From: Flavobacterium hydatis
GTDB lineage: Bacteria; Bacteroidota; Bacteroidia; Flavobacteriales; Flavobacteriaceae
DNA: 64,000 nucleotides
Assembly: GCF_000737695.1 (NCBI RefSeq)
Contig: NZ_JPRM01000017.1
Span: forward strand, 1 to 64,000
Reading direction: 5' to 3'
This document shows, piece after piece, positions 20,069-28,910 of this stretch. A model generated the notes under the pieces. The model was not told where the DNA came from. It worked only from the letters and a program-made list of their open reading frames with translations, and ran no database searches. Numbering within the stretch: the stretch's first letter is position 1; every line of letters begins with the position of its first letter. Made by a program: the position numbers and the translations under genes.

Positions 20069-20140
20069 GCGAGATAAATCATTAATCTGTGGCAAAATCA
20101 CTGAAAATAATCAGTGGCAAGTAAAACTATATAAAAACAG

Positions 20141-20165
20141 AAAACCCGTCCTAAAGACGGGTTTT
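20141..20165. terminator. Bidirectional terminator between permease and ald
   Basis: A 10 bp perfect stem AAAACCCGTC / GACGGGTTTT with a 5-base loop. A and T tracts on both sides make it usable from either direction. Confidence 0.85.
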
Positions 20166-20200
20166 TCTAGTGTAGTAAGCACTTATGTAGTGATAACTAA

Positions 20201-21316
20201 TTATTTAGCTAACACTAATTCTTCATTAAATGGAAGATTCCAAGCTTCTGCAACTCCTTTATAAAGGATTTTTCCATTAGCGATATTTAATCCTTTTTTC
20301 AATTCTTCGTTTTCAGCACAAGCTTTTTCCCATCCTTTGTTTGCTAATTGTAAAGCATAAGGTAAAGTAGCGTTTGTTAAAGCAAGTGTAGATGTGTAAG
20401 GTACAGCTCCTGGCATATTAGCCACACAGTAATGTACAATATCATCGATAATAAAAGTTGGGTTTTCGTGAGTTGTTGGTGTACATGTTTCGATACATCC
20501 ACCTTGGTCAACAGCAACGTCTACAACAACAGTTCCTGGACGCATTAATTTAAGCATATCACGAGTAACTAAGTGAGGTGCTTTTGCTCCTGGAATTAAT
20601 ACTGCTCCAACTACTAAGTCAGCATCAGCGATTGCTTTTGTAATGTTATAGTGGTTAGACATTTGAGTGTTTACGTTTGCAGGCATAATATCATCTAAGT
20701 GACGAAGACGTGCTAAACTTACATCCATAATAGTAACTTGAGCTCCTAAACCAGCAGCCATTTTTGCAGCTTGAGTACCAACGATTCCACCACCAAGTAC
20801 TAATACTTTAGCTGGAGGAACACCTGGAACACCTCCTAAAAGGATTCCTCTTCCTTTTAATGGTTTCTCAAGATATTTAGCTCCTTGTTGGATAGACATA
20901 CGTCCAGCAACTTCAGACATTGGAACTAATAATGGTAAACTACGGTCAGTTTTTTCAACAGTTTCGTAAGCTAAACATACAGCTCCTTTTTCGATCATTG
21001 CGTGTGTTAACGGCTCTGATGAAGCAAAGTGAAAGTATGTAAATAATAATTGATCTTTTTTGATTAAATCATATTCAGATGCAATAGGTTCTTTAACTTT
21101 AATAATCATTTCAGCAATAGCATATACCTCTTCAATAGTTGCTAATACCTGAGCACCAGCATTAGTATACTCCTCATCGCTAAATCCACTTCCTAAACCG
21201 GCAGTTGCTTGAACGTAAACAACATGTCCGTGTTTTTTCATTTCCGAAACTCCAGCTGGTGTTACAGCTACACGGTTTTCGTTATTCTTGATTTCTTTTG
21301 GAACACCTATTATCAT
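20201..21316 (-). CDS. ald: Alanine dehydrogenase
   Basis: A 371-residue NAD-dependent alanine dehydrogenase, converting L-alanine to pyruvate and ammonia. The start MIIGVPKEIKNNENRVAVTPAGV is diagnostic. The Rossmann motif is VLVLGGGIVGTQAA (about 168-181). The catalytic His (YFHFASS, near residue 96) and Asp (near 269, VDVAVDQGG) are present. Full length. It is transcribed divergently from an Lrp/AsnC regulator 201 bp away, the usual arrangement for Lrp-type control of ald. Confidence 0.96.
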   Translation of the reverse strand: MIIGVPKEIKNNENRVAVTPAGVSEMKKHGHVVYVQATAGLGSGFSDEEYTNAGAQVLATIEEVYAIAEMIIKVKEPIASEYDLIKKDQLLFTYFHFASSEPLTHAMIEKGAVCLAYETVEKTDRSLPLLVPMSEVAGRMSIQQGAKYLEKPLKGRGILLGGVPGVPPAKVLVLGGGIVGTQAAKMAAGLGAQVTIMDVSLARLRHLDDIMPANVNTQMSNHYNITKAIADADLVVGAVLIPGAKAPHLVTRDMLKLMRPGTVVVDVAVDQGGCIETCTPTTHENPTFIIDDIVHYCVANMPGAVPYTSTLALTNATLPYALQLANKGWEKACAENEELKKGLNIANGKILYKGVAEAWNLPFNEELVLAK

Positions 21317-21353
21317 TTTTATATCTTTTTTTGTTTTTGTTAATTTTGTTTTA

Positions 21354-21361
21354 CAAAGCTA
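21354..21361 (-). promoter_or_regulatory. Putative -7 element of ald
   Basis: The minus strand reads TAGCTTTG, matching TANNTTTG, 38 bp upstream of the ald start. Just beyond it (21369-21390) lies a dyad-rich segment around TATCGATA, a possible Lrp site. Confidence 0.4.
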
Positions 21362-21517
21362 CATATAGAGAATATATTATCGATATTATGGGTATAATTA
21401 AGAAAATATTGTTTTTATTTAATATTTTTACAAAAAAATATTCTTTTTAAGGAGCTTTAATCGTCTGTAAAAAGAAAAATTGACTGATTAGCAATAATTT
21501 TTGAAACACTTTTTACT

Positions 21518-21979
21518 ATGCTTTTAGACGAAACTGACAAAAAAATCCTACGCCTTTTACAAGAAGATGCGCACTATACCTTAAAAGACATTGCAAACAA
21601 AATAAATTTGTCTCTTACACCTGTTCATGATAGAGTCAAACGACTTGAGAGAGAGGGAGTTATTGAGAAATATGTGTCTATTTTGAATAAGAAAAAACTA
21701 GGGAATAATCTTACGGTTTATTGTCAGGTTACGCTCACAAAACAGACTTATGATACCTCAGAAGGGTTTAATCAATCTATTTTGAATTTACCCGAAGTTG
21801 TGGAATGTAATTATGTGTCGGGAAATTTTGATTATATGCTTAAAGTTATCATTCCGGATATGGAATCCTATCATCATTTCCATCAAAAAAAATTATCAAT
21901 TTTACCCGAAGTTTCTTTGATCAATACAGTTTTTGTAATATCCGAAGTAAAAAGCACGACGGTTTTACCTATAATATAA
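21518..21979 (+). CDS. Lrp/AsnC family transcriptional regulator
   Basis: A 153-residue Lrp/AsnC regulator. The N-terminal helix-turn-helix spans about 4-60 (LDETDKKILRLLQEDAHYTLKDIANKI, then SLTPVHDRVKRLEREGVI). The C-terminal RAM/AsnC ligand-binding domain (about 65-150) has the VVECNYVSGNFDYMLKV strand. It is expected to bind DNA as an octamer and sense an amino acid. The divergent placement next to ald suggests it regulates alanine catabolism and possibly itself. It converges with GAPDH across a terminator. Confidence 0.93.
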   Translation: MLLDETDKKILRLLQEDAHYTLKDIANKINLSLTPVHDRVKRLEREGVIEKYVSILNKKKLGNNLTVYCQVTLTKQTYDTSEGFNQSILNLPEVVECNYVSGNFDYMLKVIIPDMESYHHFHQKKLSILPEVSLINTVFVISEVKSTTVLPII

Positions 21980-21989
21980 TTCAAAATAA

Positions 21990-22019
21990 AAAAAGCATCA
22001 AGAAATCTTGATGCTTTTT
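21990..22019. terminator. Bidirectional terminator between lrp and GAPDH genes
   Basis: A 13 bp perfect stem AAAAAGCATCAAG / CTTGATGCTTTTT with a 4-base loop. It serves both convergent genes. Confidence 0.85.
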
Positions 22020-22049
22020 AGAAAAAGTTGGTTTTGGTTGGTGTACATC

Positions 22050-23498
22050 CTAGTAGTAAGTAAAACGTCTTACTTTCGCGATATATTTTGCTAATCGAAT
22101 AACTTGGTGGCTATAGCCATATTCATTATCGTACCAAATATATAATACAATGCTTTTTCCGTCTTTAGAAACTATTGTAGCATTACTATCATAAATTGAT
22201 GGTGCCGATGTACCGATAATGTCAGAAGAAACCAATTCTGTATTCAAAGAATATTTTATTTGTTCTACCAATTCGCCTTCAAGCGCATATTTCTTCATTA
22301 TTTTATTAATTCCAGCAATCGAAGTTGCTTTCTTAACATCAAGATTCAATACAACAAGAGAGCCGTTAGGAACAGGAACGCGTATAGCATTTGAAGTTAA
22401 TTTCCCTTCAAGCGATGGTAATGCTTTTGCAACAGCACTTCCAGCTCCAGTTTCGGTAATTACCATATTTAATGCAGCTGCTCTGCCACGACGGTATTTC
22501 TTGTGCATGTTATCAACCAGATTTTGGTCGTTGGTATAAGCGTGTATAGTTTCTAGGTGACCTTTTACAACACCTAATGTATCTTCAATTGCTTTTAAAA
22601 CAGGCGTTATAGCATTTGTTGTGCAAGATGCGGCCGAGAAAATATCATTTTCGTCAGGATTGTATTCATTATGATTTACTCCGTGTACAATATTAGGAAC
22701 TCCTTTTCCTGGTGCAGTAAGTAAAACTTTGCTAACACCTTTAGAAACTAAGTGTCTGCTTAATGCTTCTTGAGTTGTAAAAGCACCAGTATTATCGATT
22801 ACAAGAGCATCATTTATACCATATATAGTATAATCTATTTCTTCTGGTGAGTTTGCCGAAATAATATGTACCGTAGTACCATTTATTAAAAGCGCATTAT
22901 TCTTTGGGTCAGCAACTACAGATCCCTGAAAATCTCCATGAATAGAGTCATATCTTAATAAAGAAGCTCTTTTTTCAAGATTAGCTAATTCGCTTTTGTC
23001 ACGAATAACAATTGCTCTTAATCTCAACTGATTTCCTTTACCAGTTTTAGACATTAATTCTCTAGCCAATAAACGACCAATTCGGCCAAAGCCATAAAGA
23101 ACAACATCTTTAGGTTGAATTTCTTCAGATGTTTTAGCTTCTTTTAATTTTTCGATTACAAAATGGCGAGCATCTGGATATTTTTCATCCTCCAAACGAT
23201 ACTCATAAGTTAGTTTTCCGATATCTATTTTAGATGGAGGTAATTTTAAAGATAAAACAACTCTAGCAATTTCAACAGAGTCAAAAATTGTAATTGGTTT
23301 GCCTACAAATTCCCCAGCGTATTGATGTAAATTAATAATGTCGCTTACATTTTTATCCAGTAATTGATTTTTGAATAAAACCATTTCGATAGACTTATCA
23401 TACCATAAATCACTTATGATTTTAATCAATTCTACTCCGGCTTTTCGTCTGTCGACTTGAAATGATACTTCTTTTTGGTACAAAGATTTTTTGCTCAT
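22050..23498 (-). CDS. Glyceraldehyde-3-phosphate dehydrogenase, long form
   Basis: A 482-residue GAPDH, against about 335 for canonical GapA. The catalytic domain begins at about residue 131 with the NAD-binding motif VLYGFGRIGR. The nucleophile is Cys292 (SAASCTTN), followed by the base His in ETIHAYTNDQ. The first 130 residues form an extra, mostly helical N-terminal segment. Such long GAPDHs are known in Bacteroidetes and some gamma-proteobacteria. Whether it is glycolytic or gluconeogenic, and its NAD/NADP preference, cannot be read from the sequence. It is monocistronic. Confidence 0.92.
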   Translation of the reverse strand: MSKKSLYQKEVSFQVDRRKAGVELIKIISDLWYDKSIEMVLFKNQLLDKNVSDIINLHQYAGEFVGKPITIFDSVEIARVVLSLKLPPSKIDIGKLTYEYRLEDEKYPDARHFVIEKLKEAKTSEEIQPKDVVLYGFGRIGRLLARELMSKTGKGNQLRLRAIVIRDKSELANLEKRASLLRYDSIHGDFQGSVVADPKNNALLINGTTVHIISANSPEEIDYTIYGINDALVIDNTGAFTTQEALSRHLVSKGVSKVLLTAPGKGVPNIVHGVNHNEYNPDENDIFSAASCTTNAITPVLKAIEDTLGVVKGHLETIHAYTNDQNLVDNMHKKYRRGRAAALNMVITETGAGSAVAKALPSLEGKLTSNAIRVPVPNGSLVVLNLDVKKATSIAGINKIMKKYALEGELVEQIKYSLNTELVSSDIIGTSAPSIYDSNATIVSKDGKSIVLYIWYDNEYGYSHQVIRLAKYIAKVRRFTYY

Positions 23499-23546
23499 AG
23501 TTGAAAATTTGTAAAAATAAAACAGCTTGTTTTTTTAAATTTGGCG

Positions 23547-23554
23547 CAAAAGTA
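23547..23554 (-). promoter_or_regulatory. Putative -7 element of GAPDH gene
   Basis: The minus strand reads TACTTTTG, 49 bp upstream of the start codon. No TTG is visible at normal spacing. Confidence 0.4.
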
Positions 23555-23684
23555 CCCATTTCAATCGATTTCGTAAACTATTTTGTGATTTATTTTGGAA
23601 ACCTATGAAAAATAATATTCTCCTATAAAATGAAAATTAGGTTCTCTGAAAACAAAAAAATAAATTTATTATGAGAAGGAAATA

Positions 23685-23717
23685 AAAAAGCCATCCTGAT
23701 TTTACAGGATGGCTTTT
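23685..23717 (-). terminator. Terminator of the HtrA gene
   Basis: A 13 bp stem AAAAGCCATCCTG / CAGGATGGCTTTT with a 6-base loop, 22 bp after the HtrA stop, ending in a T run on the minus strand. Confidence 0.85.
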
Positions 23718-23738
23718 AAACTTGGGAAATAAAAAGAT

Positions 23739-25139
23739 TTAGATGATAACTCGAATAACTTGACCGTTTCTATTAATCATTTCAATTCGTATACTTTGGT
23801 TTTCATCTTTTTTACTTAGTAAACTTGAAACCGTTTCGATATCGGTTGCTTTTATATTATCAATGCTCAATATAATATTGCCTTGTAATTCATTATTATA
23901 TTGTTTAAGATTTTCGTTCGTTAGTGCTTTTATTTTTACACCATAGTTTATACCGAATCTCTTTTTGTCGGTTGCATCAATATTCTCTAATTCGATTCCT
24001 TTATATTCAGTACTAAAAAATTCATTTTTACTTAAAGTAACAGGAACAACTTTGTTTTTTCCGTCACGTATATAAGTTACCTGAATTACATCATTAGGTC
24101 TTTTAGTATTAATATATCCAGAAAAATCAGCATAAGTAGCAATATCTCTATTATCTAATTTTACAATGATATCTCCTTTTTGAAGACCCGCTTTTTCAGC
24201 CCCAGATTTTTGAGTTACTTTATTAATGTAAAAACCTTGAGTTTGAGGAATACCTAATTCTTTAGAAGCAGCATCATTAAGTTCGCCACCTTCTACACCT
24301 AGTATCGCTCTCTGAACATTACCAAACTCCATAATATCTTCGATTATTTTTCTGGCAATATTAGATGGGACCGCAAATGAATATCCTACATAAGAACCAG
24401 TTGTAGATGATATCATAGTATTAATACCAATTAAGTCACCTCTGGTATTTACTAATGCACCACCACTATTACCTGGGTTTACCGCAGCATCAGTTTGGAT
24501 AAACGATTGAATTCCGTTTGTATCTAAATTTCTGGCTTTCGCCGAAACAATCCCAGCAGTTACTGTAGAAGTTAGGTTATAAGGGTTTCCAACTGCAAGA
24601 ACCCATTCGCCTACTTTTACCGCATCAGAATCGGCAAAAGCGGTATAAGGTAATTTTTCGTCAGCATTAATTTTTAATAAAGCAATATCCATTTTAGAAT
24701 CAGTTCCAATAAGTTTTGCGGTATATGATTTTTTATTGTTTAAAGTAATTTCAATTTCAGTAGCATTTTTTATCACGTGATTATTGGTTACGATATATCC
24801 GTCAGCAGAAATAATTACACCCGAACCCGTACCAACTTGTTCCTGTGTTTGCTGACCTCCATAACCATAAAAATATTCTAACATAGGGTTAGTAACAGTT
24901 CTGCGAGATACATTTTTTACGTGTACTACAGTATGAATAGTCTTATCGGCAGCAGCAGTAAAGTCTACAGTTTCGGCTCCTAATCCTACTGGTTTTGAGT
25001 AAGGATCTGAAGCAAGAGTTACTATCGATTTCTTTTCGCCAAAAAGAGAACCGTTATTATCAAATAATAACTTGTATGCACCAAGAGTAGTAGCACCACT
25101 TAATAAGGATACTAAAAATAAGGTTGAAAATCGTTTCAT
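23739..25139 (-). CDS. HtrA/Do-family periplasmic serine protease
   Basis: A 466-residue DegP/DegQ-type trypsin-like protease for envelope protein quality control. A hydrophobic N-terminal segment (about 6-21) is a signal or membrane anchor. The catalytic triad is His121 (TNNHVI), Asp151 (SKMDIALLKI) and Ser225 (NPGNSGGALV). Two PDZ domains follow at about 275-365 and 380-466, the second partial in appearance. It is monocistronic, divergent from dapF with about 136 bp between starts, and has its own terminator. Confidence 0.95.
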   Translation of the reverse strand: MKRFSTLFLVSLLSGATTLGAYKLLFDNNGSLFGEKKSIVTLASDPYSKPVGLGAETVDFTAAADKTIHTVVHVKNVSRRTVTNPMLEYFYGYGGQQTQEQVGTGSGVIISADGYIVTNNHVIKNATEIEITLNNKKSYTAKLIGTDSKMDIALLKINADEKLPYTAFADSDAVKVGEWVLAVGNPYNLTSTVTAGIVSAKARNLDTNGIQSFIQTDAAVNPGNSGGALVNTRGDLIGINTMISSTTGSYVGYSFAVPSNIARKIIEDIMEFGNVQRAILGVEGGELNDAASKELGIPQTQGFYINKVTQKSGAEKAGLQKGDIIVKLDNRDIATYADFSGYINTKRPNDVIQVTYIRDGKNKVVPVTLSKNEFFSTEYKGIELENIDATDKKRFGINYGVKIKALTNENLKQYNNELQGNIILSIDNIKATDIETVSSLLSKKDENQSIRIEMINRNGQVIRVII

Positions 25140-25247
25140 AGTTTTGATTAGTGTTTAAGTTATCTATTATAAAATTATATCAAAAAAAAACTGAAGTAAA
25201 GTGGTTTAACGCTCTTTAACAATGATTAACATTTCATTAATAGTTTG

Positions 25248-25255
25248 TACTTTTG
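25248..25255 (+). promoter_or_regulatory. Putative -7 element that fixes the dapF start
   Basis: TACTTTTG matches TANNTTTG. It lies downstream of the ATG at 25222 and 20 bp upstream of the ATG at 25276, so only the later ATG would be in the transcript. Confidence 0.55.
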
Positions 25256-25275
25256 TATTTCTCAATTCAATAAAA

Positions 25276-26058
25276 ATGCAAGTAGAATTTTATAAATATC
25301 AAGGTACAGGAAATGATTTTGTAATGATTGATAATCGTTCTGATTTTTTTCCAAAGAAAGATACGAAATTAATTGAACGTTTATGCGACAGACGATTCGG
25401 AATTGGTGCAGACGGACTCATTTTGTTAGAAAATGATTCTGAAACTGATTTTAGAATGGTGTACTACAATGCCGACGGAAATCAAAGTTCGATGTGCGGA
25501 AACGGTGGTCGATGCTTAGTTGCATTTGCAAAAAAACTAGATGTAATAGAAAACGAAACTACCTTTATAGCTACAGATGGTTTGCATCATGCTACAATAG
25601 CGCCAGATGCTATTGTCTCTTTGCAAATGATTGATGTAGACGCTATAAATAAATTTGATAATTATACGTTCTTAAATACAGGATCTCCACATCATGTACA
25701 ATTAGTAGACGATTTAGAACATTATAATGTAAAAGAAAACGGTGCTGCTATACGTTACGGAGAATTGTACGGAAAACCAGGAAGTAATGTAAACTTTGTA
25801 AAGAAAGTAGATGATAAAACTTTCTCATTACGTACTTATGAAAGAGGAGTAGAGGATGAAACTCTTGCGTGTGGAACTGGAGCTACAGCGGTTGCAATAG
25901 CTATGAATGCAATAGGAGAGACTAATGAAACTGATATCAACTTAAATGTTGAAGGAGGTAAACTAGTGGTTTCTTTTGATAAAGTTGGGGAGCATTTTAC
26001 AAATGTTTTTCTTAAAGGACCGGCCGAATTTGTATTTAAAGGAACAATTGAGATTTAA
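25276..26058 (+). CDS. dapF: Diaminopimelate epimerase
   Basis: A 260-residue DapF, converting LL- to meso-diaminopimelate for lysine and peptidoglycan synthesis. The catalytic cysteines are Cys74 (MCGNGGRC) and Cys199 (ACGTGATA). The protein starts MQVEFYKYQGTGNDF, the family N-terminus. An upstream in-frame ATG at 25222 would add 18 hydrophobic residues, but a -7 promoter box lies between the two ATGs, so I choose 25276. A GNAT gene and mltG follow in the same direction. Confidence 0.95.
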   Translation: MQVEFYKYQGTGNDFVMIDNRSDFFPKKDTKLIERLCDRRFGIGADGLILLENDSETDFRMVYYNADGNQSSMCGNGGRCLVAFAKKLDVIENETTFIATDGLHHATIAPDAIVSLQMIDVDAINKFDNYTFLNTGSPHHVQLVDDLEHYNVKENGAAIRYGELYGKPGSNVNFVKKVDDKTFSLRTYERGVEDETLACGTGATAVAIAMNAIGETNETDINLNVEGGKLVVSFDKVGEHFTNVFLKGPAEFVFKGTIEI

Positions 26059-26060
26059 TG

Positions 26061-26112
26061 TTTCAGACTGAAATCTGAAATCTATCCCGATAGTTTCGGG
26101 ACTAAAATCTAA
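26061..26112. repeat. Word-type self-complementary spacer before a GNAT gene
   Basis: The spacer repeats the word (C)TGAAATCT / CTAAAATCT and holds the short palindrome TCCCGATAGTTTCGGGA. It ends 9 bp before the GNAT start codon. Similar TCTAAAATC words precede hisS at 46966. Confidence 0.5.
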
Positions 26113-26121
26113 AAAAATAAA

Positions 26122-26655
26122 ATGATTACATTAAAAGGAGATACTATATATATACGAGCATTAGAACCCAATGATTTGGAGTTTATTTATGCAGTCGAAA
26201 ATGACCTTAGTATCTGGGAAGTAAGCAATACTCAAACACCTTACAGCCGATTCTTGATAAAACAATATCTGGAAAATGCTCATCAAGACATTTATGAAGC
26301 TAAACAATTAAGACTTGCTATTTGCCAGGATCAGGATTTTCCTGCCATTGGTCTAGTCGATTTATTCGATTTTGACCCTAAAAATAATAGAGCAGGTATT
26401 GGAATTGTAATTCAGGATAATGAGAGAAGGAATCAAAATATTGGCTCAGAAGCTTTAACATTATTAATTAAGTATTCTTTTTATCATCTTAATTTACATC
26501 AATTATATGCAAATATTGGTGTTAAAAACGAAGCAAGTAATGCACTTTTTACTAAATTTGGCTTTGAAAAAATTGGAACAAAAAAAGATTGGCTTTTAGT
26601 TAATGGTGTTTATCAGGACGAAGCCATTTTTCAATTAATCAATAAAGAGTTTTAA
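26122..26655 (+). CDS. GNAT family N-acetyltransferase (RimJ/RimL-like)
   Basis: A 177-residue GNAT acetyltransferase of the Acetyltransf_3 group (RimJ/RimL/SpeG type). ITLKGDTIYIRALEPNDLEFIYAVENDLSIWE is the usual opening. The acetyl-CoA region is about residues 90-120 (GIGIVIQDNERRNQNIGSEAL, with R/QxxGxG-type loop NQNIGS), then YANIGVKNEASNALFTKFGF. The substrate is unknown. It lies between dapF and mltG, 47 bp upstream of the latter. Confidence 0.88.
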   Translation: MITLKGDTIYIRALEPNDLEFIYAVENDLSIWEVSNTQTPYSRFLIKQYLENAHQDIYEAKQLRLAICQDQDFPAIGLVDLFDFDPKNNRAGIGIVIQDNERRNQNIGSEALTLLIKYSFYHLNLHQLYANIGVKNEASNALFTKFGFEKIGTKKDWLLVNGVYQDEAIFQLINKEF

Positions 26656-26702
26656 AATTTAGTTTTCAAATTGTTATAATTAAAAAAAAATACTAGCAAG
26701 TA

Positions 26703-27755
26703 ATGCAACCACATATGAATATAAAGAAAATTATAACAATAAGTGCCGTAATAGTAATTTCGGTTTTGATGGTTTATGGGTTTATTTTGATAAGCCAAAT
26801 TTTTAGTGCTAATACTAAATTTTCTGAAAAAGAGGTTTACGTTTATGTACCTACGGGATCTACTTACGAAGATGTAAAAAAGATACTAGAACCTTATGTA
26901 AAAGATTTAAATAACTTTGAAATGGTTGCTAGTAAAAGAAGTTATCCTGATAATGTAAAGCCAGGACGCTTTTTGCTAACCAAGGATATGAATAATATGG
27001 ATTTGGTTAGAGCTATGCGATCTAATGTTCCAGTAAAACTAGCTTTTAACAATCAGGAACGTTTAGAAAACTTTGCAGGACGTATTGCTTCACAAATAGA
27101 AGCTGATAGCTTATCATTGATGAAGGTGTTTAAAGACTCTATTTTCATGAAAGAAAATGGGTTTAACGAAGATAATGTGTTTGCGATGTTCATTCCGAAT
27201 ACATACGAAGTTTATTGGAATACTTCAGCTCTTAAGTTTCGTGATAAAATGATTAAAGAATATCATAATTTCTGGACTAAAGAAAGAATTGATCAGGCTG
27301 CTGCACAAGGATTAACTCCAGTAGAAGCTACAATCTTAGCTTCAATCGTACATAAAGAATCTGTAAAAAAGGACGAGAGACCTAGAATTGCAGGAGTTTA
27401 TTTAAACAGATTGCGTTTAGAAATGCCATTACAAGCCGATCCAACGGTTATTTACGCAATCAAAAAGAAATCAAATGACTTTGATCAGGTAATAAAAAGA
27501 GTTTTCTATAAAGACTTAACCATGTCGTCTCCATATAATACATATATGAACACGGGACTTCCTCCTGGACCAATTGCAATGCCAGATATTACAGCATTAG
27601 AAGCGGTTTTAAAGCCAGAAAAAAATGATTACATCTATTTCTGCGCAAGTGTTGACCGTTTTGGATATCATGAGTTTGCATCTACACTAGCACAACATAA
27701 TGTAAATGCAAAAAAATACTCAGACTGGATTAATAGTCAAGGAGTAGTAAGATAG
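26703..27755 (+). CDS. mltG: Endolytic transglycosylase MltG (YceG-like)
   Basis: A 350-residue membrane-anchored endolytic murein transglycosylase that terminates nascent glycan strands. One N-terminal TM helix (about 10-30) is followed by a LysM-like subdomain and the YceG catalytic domain, with ILASIVHKESVKKDERPRIAGVYLNRL and LQADPTVIYAI, then the TGLPPGPIAMP loop. The Glu of HKES is the conserved acidic residue. In E. coli the same block is VEKET, so the first Glu is His here. MNIKK (26718) is an equally plausible start. A strong terminator follows. Confidence 0.94.
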   Translation: MQPHMNIKKIITISAVIVISVLMVYGFILISQIFSANTKFSEKEVYVYVPTGSTYEDVKKILEPYVKDLNNFEMVASKRSYPDNVKPGRFLLTKDMNNMDLVRAMRSNVPVKLAFNNQERLENFAGRIASQIEADSLSLMKVFKDSIFMKENGFNEDNVFAMFIPNTYEVYWNTSALKFRDKMIKEYHNFWTKERIDQAAAQGLTPVEATILASIVHKESVKKDERPRIAGVYLNRLRLEMPLQADPTVIYAIKKKSNDFDQVIKRVFYKDLTMSSPYNTYMNTGLPPGPIAMPDITALEAVLKPEKNDYIYFCASVDRFGYHEFASTLAQHNVNAKKYSDWINSQGVVR

Positions 27756-27780
27756 ACTCAGAAATAAAATATAATCTAAA

Positions 27781-27818
27781 AAAAGATGCCGAAGTTAATT
27801 ATGACTTCGGCATCTTTT
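27781..27818 (+). terminator. Terminator after mltG
   Basis: A 15 bp perfect stem AAAAGATGCCGAAGT / ACTTCGGCATCTTTT with an 8-base loop and a T run. Confidence 0.9.
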
Positions 27819-28153
27819 TTTTTATGAATATTGATAATATAAATTGCTCTCATAATTGAATTTATTTTTAGTTAAAAGGTAGAATTGTTTTTGTTAAAAA
27901 TATCGTGGAAAACGATACTAATTTAACGGTTTAGAATTTTTAAATAGATTACTAGTTCTTATCCTGTCTCGACGTTTTTCTTACAAAAAATAATAAAAAA
28001 GTCTTTTTTTTGAAAACGTTTTCATTGGGATTCCGCGTTATTGAGAATTTAAATTTGTTTTTGGAACGCTCTTCTAACTAGACGGTTACGGGGCGTATTT
28101 TGTGTTTTTTGAAAAGTTTAACTGGTTGATTTATAGCTTTGTAAATTTTGTTG

Positions 28154-28161
28154 TATCTTTG
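28154..28161 (+). promoter_or_regulatory. Putative -7 element of the lysozyme-like gene
   Basis: TATCTTTG matches TANNTTTG, 48 bp before the ATG at 28209. A TTG at 28126 is 25 bp upstream, slightly long for the -33 element. Confidence 0.5.
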
Positions 28162-28208
28162 TGGGCAGAAATTTTTGAATGGGACAGCGTTCAAAAGAAA
28201 AACAATCT

Positions 28209-28853
28209 ATGATAAAGAAATGGTATTTTTACACAACATTAACCGTTATTATTGGGTTTTTAAGCTCAGGTTTTAAGTCCTTTAATTTAGACACCACTCC
28301 TTGGTTTCTTACAGAAAAAACAGATGGAACAGACTACTTATTACCATCTAAAGAAAAGAAAGATTATCCTGTCGCAGACAGTATCCCTTTCACCGGAAAC
28401 CACCTAATCGGTTTCAAAGAAGCAATCGCTTTAAGAGAATCTCAAGGCAAATACAGAAAAGTAAATACACTTGGTTACATGGGAAAATATCAATTCGGAA
28501 CCCAAGCTTTAAGAGCAATTGGAGTACGAAATGATGAAGCATTCCTAAAAAACCCTGCGTTACAAGAAAAAGCTTTTATTGCTTTATTGTCTAAAAATAA
28601 ATGGATTTTAAGGAAGGAAATCGAGAAGTATGAAGGAAAGCTTATCAGCGGAATTTATATTACCGAATCAGGAATATTAGCAGCGGCTCATTTAGGAGGT
28701 GCTGGTTCTGTTAAAAACTTTTTTAAGTATAATGGACAGAAATATTTCAGAGATGCTTATGGAACGTCTATTAGAAGTTACATGAAAGCTTTTGGAGGTT
28801 ACAATGTCTCTTCAATCGAAGCAGATAATGATGCCACAGTTCACTCGATATAA
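28209..28853 (+). CDS. Lysozyme-like (SLT-type) exported protein
   Basis: A 214-residue protein with an N-terminal hydrophobic segment (IKKWYFYTTLTVIIGFLSSG) consistent with export. The body matches the lysozyme-like/soluble lytic transglycosylase fold: AIALRESQGKY supplies the catalytic Glu, followed by YMGKYQFGTQALRAIG and GILAAAHLGGAGSVKNFF. It probably cleaves peptidoglycan. An in-frame ATG at 28179 would add ten polar residues in front of the signal; I prefer 28209. It is close to mltG, but each gene has its own terminator. Confidence 0.82.
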   Translation: MIKKWYFYTTLTVIIGFLSSGFKSFNLDTTPWFLTEKTDGTDYLLPSKEKKDYPVADSIPFTGNHLIGFKEAIALRESQGKYRKVNTLGYMGKYQFGTQALRAIGVRNDEAFLKNPALQEKAFIALLSKNKWILRKEIEKYEGKLISGIYITESGILAAAHLGGAGSVKNFFKYNGQKYFRDAYGTSIRSYMKAFGGYNVSSIEADNDATVHSI

Positions 28854-28874
28854 TTCATTACGAATTAAGAATAT

Positions 28875-28905
28875 AAAAAAACCTGCAAGAGATTGCAGGT
28901 TTTTT
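28875..28905. terminator. Bidirectional terminator between lysozyme-like gene and mutB
   Basis: A 13 bp perfect stem AAAAAACCTGCAA / TTGCAGGTTTTTT with a 5-base loop, in the convergent gap. Confidence 0.9.
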
Positions 28906-28910
28906 ACTTT

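Larger units (their letters stand above)
27756..28178. other. Intergenic gap after mltG
   Basis: A 423 bp spacer. It contains the mltG terminator, a stretch with GAAAACGTTTTC (a perfect 12 bp palindrome at 28012-28023), and the promoter box of the next gene at 28154. I recognise no RNA gene and no repeat-family member. Confidence 0.5.

Noticed and set aside
25222..25275. Longer DapF with an 18-residue hydrophobic leader (possible export signal)
   Set aside because: A TANNTTTG promoter box lies inside this stretch and the family protein is cytosolic and starts at MQVEFYK.
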